From contig JAUNGS010000005.1 in NCBI GenBank assembly GCA_030524435.1, forward strand, positions 4,920 through 67,615: a DNA stretch of 62,696 bases, in the 5' to 3' direction. The notes beneath the pieces are model-generated. The model searched no databases. It was not told where the DNA came from and saw nothing but the letters and a program-made list of their open reading frames with translations. Of this stretch, positions 50,111-59,067 are shown piece after piece. The position numbers and the translations under genes are program-made. This DNA comes from Eubacterium sp. GTDB taxonomy: Bacteria; Bacillota; Clostridia; Eubacteriales; Eubacteriaceae. Numbering within the stretch: position 1 is the first letter of the stretch; each line of letters starts with the position of its first letter.

Positions 50111-51925
50111 TCACACCGTCTTTCCATTTATTTTCCAGCAGGTCGCCTCTGTATAGTGGTGCCACATTTGTGCGTAGCGTCCGCCGGCGGCCACCAGCGC
50201 ATCATGCTTTCCCTCCTCAATCAGGTGTCCTTTTTCCATGACAATGATCTTATCCGCATTGCGGATGGTGGAGAGGCGGTGTGCAATGATGATCACCGTC
50301 TTGCCCTGCATCAGCTTCTCGAAGGCTTTTTGAATCAGAGATTCATTCTCCGGGTCGCTGAAGGCCGTGGCCTCATCCAGCACGATGATGGGCGAGTCTT
50401 TGATGATGGCCCGGGCAATCGCAATACGCTGGCGCTCACCGCCGGAGAGATGGATACCCTTGGCGCCGACTACGGTGTGATAGCCCTCCGGCAGTTTGGA
50501 GATAAATTCATGACACCTGGCAGCCTTCGCCGCTGCAATCACCTGTTCCTCGCTGGCCCCAGGATTTCCCATGCGGATATTGTCCAAAATGCTCTGCTTG
50601 AACAGGAAAATATCCTGGAACACAAAGCTGATATGATGAATCAGATCATCCTCTGCGATATCGCGTACATCTGCGCCGCCAAGGGTAATGCTGCCGGAGG
50701 ACACATCCCAAAAACGGGAAATCAGATTGGCAATCGTACTCTTGCCGCTGCCGGACGGGCCGACGATGGCCGTGATCTGCCCCTGCTTTGCTGTGAAAGA
50801 CACATTTTCCAGGGCTTTTTCGGAAGTGTTCTCAGTGTAGGAAAAGCTGACATCTTTGAAAACAACATCGTCCCCTGAGGGTTTTTGGGGATGCGCTGAC
50901 TCTGCCATTTCCGGGATATTCAAAATTTCATCCATCCGCGCCACATTTCCATCGATCTGCATGAAGGACTCAGAGATATACATGATTTTATTCAGTACGC
51001 CGGAAATAGCTGGGACAAAGAGCAGATAGAAGACAAAGGTCATGGCAAATCCGGAAAAATCGTCCGTTCTGGAGCCGATGAGGATGCCCACTGGAACAAG
51101 GATCAGGTAAACATTATTGATGATTGTGGTGAAGGCAGGCATACAGTTCTGCCAGCCTAGGGAGAATTTTAAAACCCACGTGGTATAGCCGGTGATCGCC
51201 TCCTCGAGCTTGTTGAAGGAGGATGCCGTTTGGTTAAAGGCCTTGACGACAGACATTCCCCGAACATATTCCACAGAGGCGTTGTTCATTTCCTCTAGGG
51301 CTTTTTGATACTCTCCCATGTTCTCTTTCATTTCTCCGCTGCCGAAGCCGATAAACTCTGCGACAAATGCAAGAACGATACCAGCCAGAGAGGCAAGGCC
51401 GAACCGCCAGTCGACAGCCAGCAGGATAACGACCATGACGATGGGAGCCGTGATGGAGGCAACAAAATCGGGGAATTGATGGGCGATAAAGCCCTCCACA
51501 CTTTCAATGTTCTCATCCATAATTTTGCGTAGCCGTCCGCTGCCAATTGTCAGATGATAACCCAATGGGATTTTGGTGATATGCTCTGCAAAGAGAACCT
51601 TTAATTCATACAGCGTTCCAAAGGCTGTCATGTGAGAGGAAAAAATAGCCATAAAATACAGCATAATATTTGCCGCGATTCCAGCCAAAGACAACCAGCC
51701 GTAATTCATTATTGTTCCCATATCTAACTGATTGAGATTAGGGTAGACGCCCAGGACTGATCGAATCATAAAATAGACCGCAATGTACGGGATAAACGAG
51801 GCGATGGCCGCCAGCGATGAAAGCACAGCCGCTAGAAAAATAAGGCCTTTTCTGTCAGCGGCCAGCTCCATGCACCTTGCCAGACCCGTCTTGGGCTTTG
51901 CCCGTTTTGGTTTCGTGTTTGACAC
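50111..51925 (-). CDS. ABC half transporter (exporter fold), first of a pair
   Basis: The 604-residue protein has a basic N-terminal stretch, six membrane helices (about 28-320) and an ATPase domain with Walker [10 protein letters not shown], signature LSGGERQRIAIARAI and Walker B IVLDEATAFSDPENE. The form DEATAF-DPE is what I recall from siderophore-importing IrtA-like proteins; this needs a tree to confirm. The start is GTG with AAGGAGG nine bases upstream. It lies between the S component and the second ABC gene. Confidence 0.85.
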   Translation of the reverse strand: MSNTKPKRAKPKTGLARCMELAADRKGLIFLAAVLSSLAAIASFIPYIAVYFMIRSVLGVYPNLNQLDMGTIMNYGWLSLAGIAANIMLYFMAIFSSHMTAFGTLYELKVLFAEHITKIPLGYHLTIGSGRLRKIMDENIESVEGFIAHQFPDFVASITAPIVMVVILLAVDWRFGLASLAGIVLAFVAEFIGFGSGEMKENMGEYQKALEEMNNASVEYVRGMSVVKAFNQTASSFNKLEEAITGYTTWVLKFSLGWQNCMPAFTTIINNVYLILVPVGILIGSRTDDFSGFAMTFVFYLLFVPAISGVLNKIMYISESFMQIDGNVARMDEILNIPEMAESAHPQKPSGDDVVFKDVSFSYTENTSEKALENVSFTAKQGQITAIVGPSGSGKSTIANLISRFWDVSSGSITLGGADVRDIAEDDLIHHISFVFQDIFLFKQSILDNIRMGNPGASEEQVIAAAKAARCHEFISKLPEGYHTVVGAKGIHLSGGERQRIAIARAIIKDSPIIVLDEATAFSDPENESLIQKAFEKLMQGKTVIIIAHRLSTIRNADKIIVMEKGHLIEEGKHDALVAAGGRYAQMWHHYTEATCWKINGKTV

Positions 51926-51944
51926 AGCACAAGTCCTCCTTGAA

Positions 51945-51990
51945 TTTAAAATAGCGAGGTCAGTGACGACTAACCTCGCTGCTTATTTTA
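51945..51990 (-). promoter_or_regulatory. Hairpin between the S component and the ABC pair
   Basis: AAAATA-GCGAGGT pairs with ACCTCGC-TATTTT around a 12-base loop. On the minus strand it is followed by TTTTAAATTC, so it may act as a weak terminator or as an RNA-processing site that lowers ABC expression relative to the ECF genes. Confidence 0.5.
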
Positions 51991-52083
51991 ACAGGCTTTG
52001 AAATTGTCTGCTACTCCATAACCCTGTGCTGGGGATAAAAATAGCCCAAAGCTACCCAAAAGTTAACGGCCGCTGTATTGTCT

Positions 52084-52701
52084 CTAGACAATGCCAGCTT
52101 TTTGAAAATGCTTTTTAAACATGCCCCTGGCAATCAAGGCGCCGATGACGCCGGCTGCAAAGGTTACGACGGCAATGATGATGACCATTGTTCCATTCAT
52201 AAAGCTGTGCAGCTGGGTCAAATATTCCGCACTGACACCATTGGAGGTGGACATATCATCCACATAGCCAGTCATAATGACCATGGGAAGATAGGTTCCC
52301 AATGCGAAGAACATCATATACACACAGTAGCCAAGGGTGTTCAGCCAGAAATTCTTATAGTGGCCGAGTCTGGCCAACAGCTCTGCAATGACAGCTCCGG
52401 CGATAAAACCAAGGGCCACGGCCCACCCTGCGCCAATCAGAAACTCGATCAGACCAATCACGACGCCGCTCAGGAGAACGCTCCCGGCTTTCGGCACCTT
52501 GGCACGCATCAGCATATAGATAATGCCTCCAGGAATGGCAGCAATGGCACTTCCAAAGGCGAAGGTCACCACAGTGGCTGCAGAAGCAAAGATGCATACC
52601 ATCACAACGGCGAAGAACAGCACCGTGAAAATACCCAGCGTGATAAAGTCCTTGGCCTTCATTTTGTCGGATATCCCGACAGGTTTTGTTTGTTTACTCA
52701 T
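52084..52701 (-). CDS. MptD/Trep_Strep-type ECF transporter S component
   Basis: The 205-residue protein has about six membrane helices and fits the MptD (Trep_Strep) family of putative ECF S components: KDFITLGIFTVLFFAVVM at the start, AIPGGIIYMLMRAKVPKAG in the middle and a GYVDDMSTS loop. The substrate of this family is not firmly known. AAGGGG precedes the ATG. Its dedicated ATPase and EcfT genes lie just upstream, so it would form a group I ECF importer with them. Confidence 0.82.
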   Translation of the reverse strand: MSKQTKPVGISDKMKAKDFITLGIFTVLFFAVVMVCIFASAATVVTFAFGSAIAAIPGGIIYMLMRAKVPKAGSVLLSGVVIGLIEFLIGAGWAVALGFIAGAVIAELLARLGHYKNFWLNTLGYCVYMMFFALGTYLPMVIMTGYVDDMSTSNGVSAEYLTQLHSFMNGTMVIIIAVVTFAAGVIGALIARGMFKKHFQKAGIV

Positions 52702-52733
52702 ACAGATAACCCCTTTCTATATTTTGAATATAA

Positions 52734-54146
52734 CTAGGATGAAGCTGTCTCTTTCACGCAAATGACACGAGAACAAATCTTCATCAATAGTTCATTGTCG
52801 TGGGAGATCACCAGAATGGCCTTCCCTTTTTTGGCGAGCGCCCGCAAAATCTCTGCGACCCTTTCCATATTTCTGTAATCCAAGCCGCTTGTGGGCTCAT
52901 CGAAAATAAGCACCTTTGCATCCCTGAGCGCCGCAACACCGATGGCGGTGCGCTGCTTCTGCCCGCCTGAGAGGGACATCGGATGCCTATTTTTATAAAT
53001 GGTTAAATTCAGCGCATCCAGAATCATGTCGATCAACCCTTCAGCTTTGTTTTTTTGGTCAAATAAGGCCAGTCGGAGCTCCTCATAAACACTGTCGGTA
53101 AATAGCTGATAATCTGGATCCTGCATGACAAGATAGGCCTTTCTGATTCGCAGTTTGACAGGAACCCTGCTGTTTTTATACAAGATTTCTCCGCCCAGCT
53201 CCTTTTGCAGGCCACATAGGGTTCTGGCTAGGGTCGATTTGCCGCAGCCGTTTTTTCCAACTACACCCACGATCTCCCCCGGATAGACACGAAAATTCAG
53301 GCGCTGTGCCACAGGCTTCCCTTTTTCGTAGCCAATTGCAAGGTCTTTGACCTCGACAGCTGGCGCGGCGTTTCCAGCAGGCATTGTTTCGGGAAGCTCT
53401 AATCGCGCAGGTGTATAGCTTCTAAGGCCCAGACCCTTGATCTGTTCATCACTGAGCAAAGCAAAATCGCTGGCAGACCAGGACTGTTTCAGCCTGCCCT
53501 TCTCCATAAGGACAATGCGGTCCGCAATGCCGTTTAAGAAATAAAGACGGTGCTCGGATACAACGATTGTCTTTCCCTGCTTTTTAATCAGCAAAAGCAG
53601 ACGCCGCAGCTCCTGAATGGCCTCCGGATCCAGGTTGGAGGAAGGCTCGTCCAAAACAAAAATATCAGGGTCTAATGCGTAAACACTGGCAAAGGCGATG
53701 GTCTGCTTTTGCCCGCCGGATAAATCAAAGAGATTGCGGCCCTTCAGCTTCTCAATACGCAGCTCCTGGATTGTCTTTTGATAGCGTTTCTGCATCACCG
53801 GATAGGGGAGTCCCCGGTTTTCCATACCGAATACGATCTCGCTGTCTGTATCCAGGCTAAAGAACTGGCTGCGCGGATTTTGAAAAACAGAGCCTATTTT
53901 GTCCGATAAATCATGGGGCTGAATTGTGCGGGTATCAATACCGTCAACAGCAACGGTCCCTGACATTTCACCCTCATAAAAATGAGGAATGAGGGTGTTT
54001 ATCAATCTGGTCACACAGGTCTTCCCACAGCCCGATTCTCCGGTCAGGACAACACATTCACCTTTTTTGATTGTCAAATTGAAATCCTTCAGATTTTCCC
54101 CCTCAGCACCCGTATACTGAAAGGACACATGGTTTACATCAATCAT
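52734..54146 (-). CDS. ECF transporter ATPase, two fused ATP-binding domains
   Basis: The 470-residue protein carries two complete ATPase domains. The first has Walker A GESGCGKT, signature LSGGQKQTIAFAS and Walker B FVLDEPSSNLD; the second has GKNGCGKST, LSGGQKQRTAIGV and LIFDEPTSGLD. The fusion of EcfA and EcfA' is usual for group I systems. The ATG at 54146, two bases past the EcfT stop and behind GGAGGG, is preferred to the long upstream frame that overlaps EcfT. It powers the S component and EcfT of this operon. Confidence 0.9.
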   Translation of the reverse strand: MIDVNHVSFQYTGAEGENLKDFNLTIKKGECVVLTGESGCGKTCVTRLINTLIPHFYEGEMSGTVAVDGIDTRTIQPHDLSDKIGSVFQNPRSQFFSLDTDSEIVFGMENRGLPYPVMQKRYQKTIQELRIEKLKGRNLFDLSGGQKQTIAFASVYALDPDIFVLDEPSSNLDPEAIQELRRLLLLIKKQGKTIVVSEHRLYFLNGIADRIVLMEKGRLKQSWSASDFALLSDEQIKGLGLRSYTPARLELPETMPAGNAAPAVEVKDLAIGYEKGKPVAQRLNFRVYPGEIVGVVGKNGCGKSTLARTLCGLQKELGGEILYKNSRVPVKLRIRKAYLVMQDPDYQLFTDSVYEELRLALFDQKNKAEGLIDMILDALNLTIYKNRHPMSLSGGQKQRTAIGVAALRDAKVLIFDEPTSGLDYRNMERVAEILRALAKKGKAILVISHDNELLMKICSRVICVKETASS

Positions 54147-54148
54147 CC

Positions 54149-54862
54149 CTACACCCTCCCGTATATTTGATACTTGCAGAAAAATAACACAGCAAAGGCG
54201 GACATAAATACAAAGAGTACGATCCAATCCCTGGCATGAATCTTTAGCTGAATGAAAGACGTTCGCTGGGCTGGATTGTCAATGCCCCTCGTCACTGCGG
54301 AGGCAGATAATTCCTCTGCAATTGAGGCGGAACGCATCACAATAGGAATGACGATTGCTTCCAGAAGAAGCAACGGTCGTGTGAACACATTTTTCCATGA
54401 AAGCGCGATGCCCCTTAATTTCATCGCGTTATAAATATTGTGAAGCTCCTCACTGAAGGTGGGAAAAAAGCGCAGCACCATAGCGAATGTAATGGTAATA
54501 CTCCGTGGAATTTTCAGCGCGTACATGGCTGCAATCAACTCACTGACCTTCGTTGTGGCGATAAAAGTGGAAGCAAAGAGCACCACGGGAAGCATCACTC
54601 GGATGAACAATGTGAAGATTGCTAGAATGGTTTCAATGGCCTGGGGAAGATAAACACAAAGCTGCTGTATCACGGCGATTACCGCATACAAAACAATGTA
54701 CTTCAGTACAAGCTTTTTCTGTCCCATCAGGCATGAGAGGATGCAGATCAAAGAAAAGCACACACTGCCAAGGACAAAATCCTTTAAACCAAATACCATA
54801 AAGTTGATAAGCAAAAATAAAAACAACTTGATTCGAGTATCTAGGGCCAGCAGGGATACCAC
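54149..54862 (-). CDS. ECF transporter transmembrane protein EcfT
   Basis: The 237-residue protein has about five membrane helices and the coupling helices typical of EcfT, with LRFFPTFSEELHNIYNAMKLRG and a late SAVTRGIDNP (the two Arg-Gly motifs). It links the ATPases to the S component. The start is uncertain: GTG at 54862 is directly behind AGGAG with no spacing, and a CTG at 54853 has better spacing. A hairpin and promoter lie just upstream. Confidence 0.87.
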   Translation of the reverse strand: MVSLLALDTRIKLFLFLLINFMVFGLKDFVLGSVCFSLICILSCLMGQKKLVLKYIVLYAVIAVIQQLCVYLPQAIETILAIFTLFIRVMLPVVLFASTFIATTKVSELIAAMYALKIPRSITITFAMVLRFFPTFSEELHNIYNAMKLRGIALSWKNVFTRPLLLLEAIVIPIVMRSASIAEELSASAVTRGIDNPAQRTSFIQLKIHARDWIVLFVFMSAFAVLFFCKYQIYGRV

Positions 54863-54870
54863 CTCCTAAC

Positions 54871-54911
54871 AAAAAAGCCGGTGCATTAGCTCACGCTAAC
54901 TGCACCAGCTT
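54871..54911 (-). terminator. Hairpin with U-tract before EcfT
   Basis: GCTGGTGCA-TTAGC pairs with GCTAA-TGCACCGGC over GTGA, and six T follow on the minus strand. It ends just before the EcfT ribosome site. It may end the araC transcript and also form the 5' leader of the ECF transcript. Confidence 0.75.
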
Positions 54912-54940
54912 ATTATAGCTTTTGGTGTAAATTTTGTCTG
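54912..54940 (-). promoter_or_regulatory. Promoter candidate for the ECF/ABC operon
   Basis: CAGACA (54940-54935) and a perfect TATAAT (54917-54912) are 17 bases apart on the minus strand. The transcript would begin at the hairpin. The weak -35 box suits activation by the AraC protein. A small inverted repeat (CCTATA / TATAGG, about 54948-54963) lies upstream. Confidence 0.5.
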
Positions 54941-54981
54941 CTCCATTCCTATAAGGATATAGGAAAAAGAGCCCATTTATC

Positions 54982-55932
54982 CTATTTATTTTTACGGTAG
55001 TCCTTTGGCAAAAGGCCATACACCGACTGAAATGCCCTGGAAAACTTACTTGCATTGCTATACCCTAGTTCTAAAGCAATGTCGCCAATTTTCATTTTAT
55101 TTTCCAAAAGCCATCCCGCAGCCAGGTTCATCTTGTATTTTTTGAGATGGGCATAGGGGGTGTCTCCATAAATATGGGAAAATACCAGATGGAAAACCGA
55201 CAGGTTTAAATGGGCTTCCTTTGCCAGCTGCTCCAAGGGCACCTTCTGATCCAGATGTGCGATAAGGTATTCTCGAATAGCCTTTGTCGCCTGTATCTGC
55301 TTTTTATTAAAATATTTCAGATCACATCCATTAACCTGTGTCAGCTGATCCATGTGATACAGTAGTTCAATGGCCTTGATTTTGAAATAGCCAATGGGTT
55401 CCGTTTCGGAAGCGGCATACAATTCAGCAAAAAGGTGCTGCAATTGCGCCGGGGTATCGCTGACATACCACCGTGTTTCAAGACCCAGTGTCGATCCTAT
55501 TTTTTCAAGATCAATGGGAATGGTCTGCATCATTCGGCGCGTTTCTTCTGAAAGCTGCTGTCGGTCTATGACAAGGCTGACGCCATAGTATTTTCTCAGG
55601 GGAAAGGAAAAGGAAACCGGCAAATGCTCTGTTGCCGCAACGCTAAAATAGCCCGCCGGCAAATAGGATACCGTATGATTGGAAAATTCACACTCATAAC
55701 GGCCGGTTTGACAATGTGTAATCTGTATAATATCTGGATTAAACTTCTGGGCCTTCATAATCGCATCGGTTTCAAAATCCAGAAAGCAAAGCTGGATGCC
55801 TTCGAATAAATTGTAGCTTTTTACGATACCCCGGCCGCTGCAGCCATAATCTATAACCGCGCCATTTGCATTGTTTGATATTATTTTTGCTTGAACACCG
55901 TACCAATCCTGATTAAAGCCTTCGTGCTGCAT
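54982..55932 (-). CDS. AraC family transcriptional regulator
   Basis: The 316-residue protein has an N-terminal ligand/dimer region and a C-terminal pair of helix-turn-helix motifs (LEQLAKEAHLNLSVFHLVFSHIYG and IGDIALELGYSNASKFSRAFQSVYG), the AraC hallmark. The form is like the PchR/YbtA group, which controls siderophore genes, but this is not certain. The ATG at 55932 has GGAGGT seven bases upstream and is preferred to the GTG at 55941. It is upstream of and on the same strand as the ECF/ABC genes, separated by a terminator, and is their probable activator. Confidence 0.88.
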   Translation of the reverse strand: MQHEGFNQDWYGVQAKIISNNANGAVIDYGCSGRGIVKSYNLFEGIQLCFLDFETDAIMKAQKFNPDIIQITHCQTGRYECEFSNHTVSYLPAGYFSVAATEHLPVSFSFPLRKYYGVSLVIDRQQLSEETRRMMQTIPIDLEKIGSTLGLETRWYVSDTPAQLQHLFAELYAASETEPIGYFKIKAIELLYHMDQLTQVNGCDLKYFNKKQIQATKAIREYLIAHLDQKVPLEQLAKEAHLNLSVFHLVFSHIYGDTPYAHLKKYKMNLAAGWLLENKMKIGDIALELGYSNASKFSRAFQSVYGLLPKDYRKNK

Positions 55933-55973
55933 GAGATTCACCTCCCGGTAGTTAGTGCAAGCTTACTTCTGCT

Positions 55974-56002
55974 ATCATACCATAGAAGCAGGTGTCATTC
56001 AA
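55974..56002 (-). promoter_or_regulatory. Promoter of the araC-type gene
   Basis: TTGAAT (56002-55997) and TATGAT (55979-55974) are 17 bases apart on the minus strand. Confidence 0.55.
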
Positions 56003-56055
56003 GAAAATATCCCATTCATATAATCCGCTGCAGGCGCTCCTTTGGCAAGGGGGCT

Positions 56056-56613
56056 TTAAAGGAAGGCCCTCAAATGTCTAACCACCTGGGCGATGGGCAG
56101 GCCCACTACGTTGTAGAAGTCTCCGTCTATTTTTTTCACCAAAAGGCCGCCAAGCCCCTGGATGCCGTAGGCGCCGGCTTTATCGGCGTATTCTCCGGAA
56201 TTCAGGTAGTCTTGAATTTCGGCGTCCGTCAGGGGATAGAAGGTCACGTCGGTTCTGGCGAAGAAGACGTCCAGGTGTTCCTCGGATTGATAGAGACAGA
56301 CGCCGGTGTAGACCTGGTGGGTCTTTCCCGAGAGCAGCGCAAGCATTTCCTTGGCCTCCTCCCGGGAGCTGGGCTTGCCGAAGATGTGTCTGCCCAGGGC
56401 CACCACCGTGTCGGCGGCCAGAATAACTTCATCGGGGGAATTTTTGAAAGCGGCCTTGGCCTTTCTTAAGGCCAGGGTGGTGACCGCCGCCTCCGGCGGG
56501 GTGCAGCCGCAGAGGGTTTCGTCGGCGTCGGCGGGGCGGAGGGTGAAGGAAAGGCCGGCCTGGGTGAGAAGATCTTTTCTTCTGGGGGAGGCCGAGGCGA
56601 GGATCAGATTCAT
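56056..56613 (-). CDS. maf: Maf family nucleoside triphosphate pyrophosphatase
   Basis: The 185-residue protein has the Maf start LILASASPRRKDLLTQAG, the catalytic AADTVV near residue 66, and GKPSSREEA near 78. Maf enzymes hydrolyse non-standard or pyrimidine nucleotides and are tied to cell-division arrest. It stands alone, divergent from dnaX. A weak ribosome site (AGGAGA) precedes the ATG. The short gap to dnaX shows two small hairpins but no SRP RNA that I recognise. Confidence 0.93.
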   Translation of the reverse strand: MNLILASASPRRKDLLTQAGLSFTLRPADADETLCGCTPPEAAVTTLALRKAKAAFKNSPDEVILAADTVVALGRHIFGKPSSREEAKEMLALLSGKTHQVYTGVCLYQSEEHLDVFFARTDVTFYPLTDAEIQDYLNSGEYADKAGAYGIQGLGGLLVKKIDGDFYNVVGLPIAQVVRHLRAFL

Positions 56614-56823
56614 GGTGTTCTCCTTAATATAGTGTAGATTTTAGCCTATTTGCCTGCGGGATATTTTGACCCCACAGGTAACTTATATTATAATGATTGC
56701 GAGAGCGCTCTGCGCAAAGCAATCCGGCATCATAGAAATTAAAGGGGCACAAATACCTTTTGCCCTTTACAGCATTAATTATATCAGAAAAAAGCTCAGA
56801 AGTAATCAAATGGAGGAGAAGGT

Positions 56824-58578
56824 ATGGCATATCTGGCACTTTATCGAAAATATCGTCCGAGGGACTTTGACAGCGTTGTGGGACAGGAATATGTGACCCG
56901 TATTTTAAAGAACCAGATTCTCTCGGGGCGGGTGGGCCACGCCTACCTTTTTTCCGGCATCCGGGGGACGGGGAAGACCTCCACGGCCAAGATCTTTGCC
57001 CGGGCCATCAATTGTGAGCACAATGTGGGGGGCAATCCCTGCAATGAATGTGAGACCTGCAAAAATATCGAGCGCCCGGGGGTTATGGACATCATCGAAA
57101 TCGACGGAGCCTCCAACCGCGGCGTCGATGAGATCAGGGAGATCAGGGAGAAGGTCAAATACCCGCCCACCATCGGCAAGTACAAGGTCTATATCATCGA
57201 CGAGGTGCACATGCTCACCAAGGAGGCCTTCAACGCCCTGTTAAAGACTTTGGAGGAGCCGCCGGAGCACATCGTGTTTATCTTGGCCACCACGGAGCCC
57301 AACAAGCTGCCCACCACCATTTTATCCCGGTGCCAGCGCTTTGACATCAAGCCCATTTCCCAGGCCGCCATCGTGGGGCAGATGAAAAAAATCCTGGCGG
57401 ATATCCAGGTGGACATCGAGGACGACGCCTTAAATCTCATCGCCTACCGGGGGGACAGCTCCATGCGCGATGCCCTGAGCCTTTTGGATCAGGTCATCGA
57501 TATCCAGAGAGACGGGGCGCCCATTACCGAGGCCGAGGTTTTGGAATTCTTCGGCATGGCCGACGACGAGAGTATCTTTGCCCTGACCCAGGCGATATTC
57601 GCCGGGGACAAGGGGGCGGCCCTGGCTAAATTCAAGGCCATAAGGGATACCGGCCGGGACAGCGCCCTGGTCTACGATCAGCTGACGGAGATGCTCAGGC
57701 GGGTGCTGGTGGTCAAGTCGGCGGGCAAAGACAGCGCTCAGATTCTGGGACTCACCGAGGGCGCTTTGACCAATCTCAGGGGATTGGCTCAGCAGGTGGA
57801 GGAGGTCAGGCTCTTTGGCATGATCTCCCTGCTCATCGACGAGCGCAGCAAGCTAAAGTACAGTGGCCTGGGAGCCGTGGTGGTGGAGATGACCCTTCTC
57901 AGGCTCTGTGGCCTGGAGGCTGCGCCGGTGCGCCAGATCCAGGCGGCCCCTGAAGCCAGGCGTCCTGTGATGCAGACGTCGGCGGCAAACACAGCGCAGC
58001 GCCAGCCCCAAAGGCCAGCGGTAAAGGCTGCGGTGCCCGAGACCCCTGAAGCCTTTGAGGCGGTGCCGCCGCCGGAGGACATGCCCGGAGATTTGGCGAG
58101 CCTTGAAGCGATGCCGCCGGAAATGGCCGCACCGCCGGAGGTCCCCGAGGCAGCACCGGCGGCGCCCCAGGGCGCATCAGCCCAGGGGGCCAGAGAAGGC
58201 GCTCCCAGGGCAGCGGCCAAGGGTTACCGGGGCGTCAACACCGACAAGCTTTACCAGTATTTGATCAATCTCTGCCATGCGAAAAAGCCCATGGCGGTGC
58301 CCCATCTCCAAAGAGGCAAGCTGGCGGAGGTGGGCGAGGGGCGGCTGGCCCTGCGCTTCAACCCGGATCAGCAGGCCTCGGTGGCTCTGCTGAATATGCC
58401 GCAAAATCTGGAATTTTTAAAGCAGGCTGTGAATCAGGCCATGAAGGAACCCTTTGATCTCAAAATAGAGGTGGTGGAGAAGCGCTACGAGGAAATGTCC
58501 ATGGCGGAGAAGACCCGCTCCATCATCAACGACAGCAAGGTGGAGATCGTCGAGGTTGACGGAAAAAACCAGCTCTAG
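56824..58578 (+). CDS. dnaX: DNA polymerase III subunit gamma/tau
   Basis: The 584-residue protein has the clamp-loader ATPase core: LYRKYRP, Walker A GIRGTGKTS near residue 45, a zinc module with four Cys (near 64-79), Walker B IIDEVH near 121 and the Arg-finger region TILSRCQRF near 164. A Pro/Ala/Glu-rich linker (about 375-465) follows, then a C-terminal domain. It loads the beta clamp during replication. A ribosome site GGAGAAGG precedes the ATG. It heads a dnaX-ybaB-recR group. Confidence 0.95.
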   Translation: MAYLALYRKYRPRDFDSVVGQEYVTRILKNQILSGRVGHAYLFSGIRGTGKTSTAKIFARAINCEHNVGGNPCNECETCKNIERPGVMDIIEIDGASNRGVDEIREIREKVKYPPTIGKYKVYIIDEVHMLTKEAFNALLKTLEEPPEHIVFILATTEPNKLPTTILSRCQRFDIKPISQAAIVGQMKKILADIQVDIEDDALNLIAYRGDSSMRDALSLLDQVIDIQRDGAPITEAEVLEFFGMADDESIFALTQAIFAGDKGAALAKFKAIRDTGRDSALVYDQLTEMLRRVLVVKSAGKDSAQILGLTEGALTNLRGLAQQVEEVRLFGMISLLIDERSKLKYSGLGAVVVEMTLLRLCGLEAAPVRQIQAAPEARRPVMQTSAANTAQRQPQRPAVKAAVPETPEAFEAVPPPEDMPGDLASLEAMPPEMAAPPEVPEAAPAAPQGASAQGAREGAPRAAAKGYRGVNTDKLYQYLINLCHAKKPMAVPHLQRGKLAEVGEGRLALRFNPDQQASVALLNMPQNLEFLKQAVNQAMKEPFDLKIEVVEKRYEEMSMAEKTRSIINDSKVEIVEVDGKNQL

Positions 58579-58698
58579 AAATTTTGTAAAAAATTTAACG
58601 AAGTGTTAACTATTGTAAAAATTTGCTGGAAATCCCTGGCATTAATGGTATAATAATCAAAGTTATTAAGTAGGTTAGTAAAATTCATGGAGGTAACT

Positions 58699-59055
58699 AT
58701 GGCTCGAGGAAGAAGAATGCCTGGCGGGCTGCCCGGCGGCATGCCCGGAGGCAAGAATAATATGATGAAGCAGATCCAGAAGATGCAGGAGGAAATGATG
58801 AAGACTCAGGCAGCGCTGGAGGAAAAGGAGGCTGAGGCCACCGCCGGCGGCGCCGCCGTCACCGTCAAGGTCAACGGCAAGAAGCAGCTCTCCGCCGTCA
58901 AAATCGATCCCGACGTCATCGACGAGGACGATATCGAAATGCTGGAGGATTTGATCATTGCGGCGGCCAACGAGGCCCTGGCGAAGATCGATGAGATCAC
59001 CAGCACCGAGATGGGTAAATTCACCGGCGGCATGAATATTCCCGGACTGTTCTAG
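58699..59055 (+). CDS. YbaB/EbfC family nucleoid-associated protein
   Basis: The 118-residue protein has a Gly/Met/Pro-rich start, then a coiled helix [20 protein letters not shown] and the beta strands [20 protein letters not shown] typical of YbaB/EbfC. These proteins form dimers that bind DNA. The ATG at 58699 has GGAGGT at proper spacing; the in-frame ATG at 58687 lies before that ribosome site. The gene is between dnaX and recR, its usual place. Confidence 0.93.
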   Translation: MARGRRMPGGLPGGMPGGKNNMMKQIQKMQEEMMKTQAALEEKEAEATAGGAAVTVKVNGKKQLSAVKIDPDVIDEDDIEMLEDLIIAAANEALAKIDEITSTEMGKFTGGMNIPGLF

Positions 59056-59067
59056 GAAGGATTCAGC

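Noticed and set aside
56614..56823. SRP RNA gene upstream of dnaX
   Set aside because: This is a common place for it, but I find no SRP Alu or helix 8 sequence; only two small hairpins are present.
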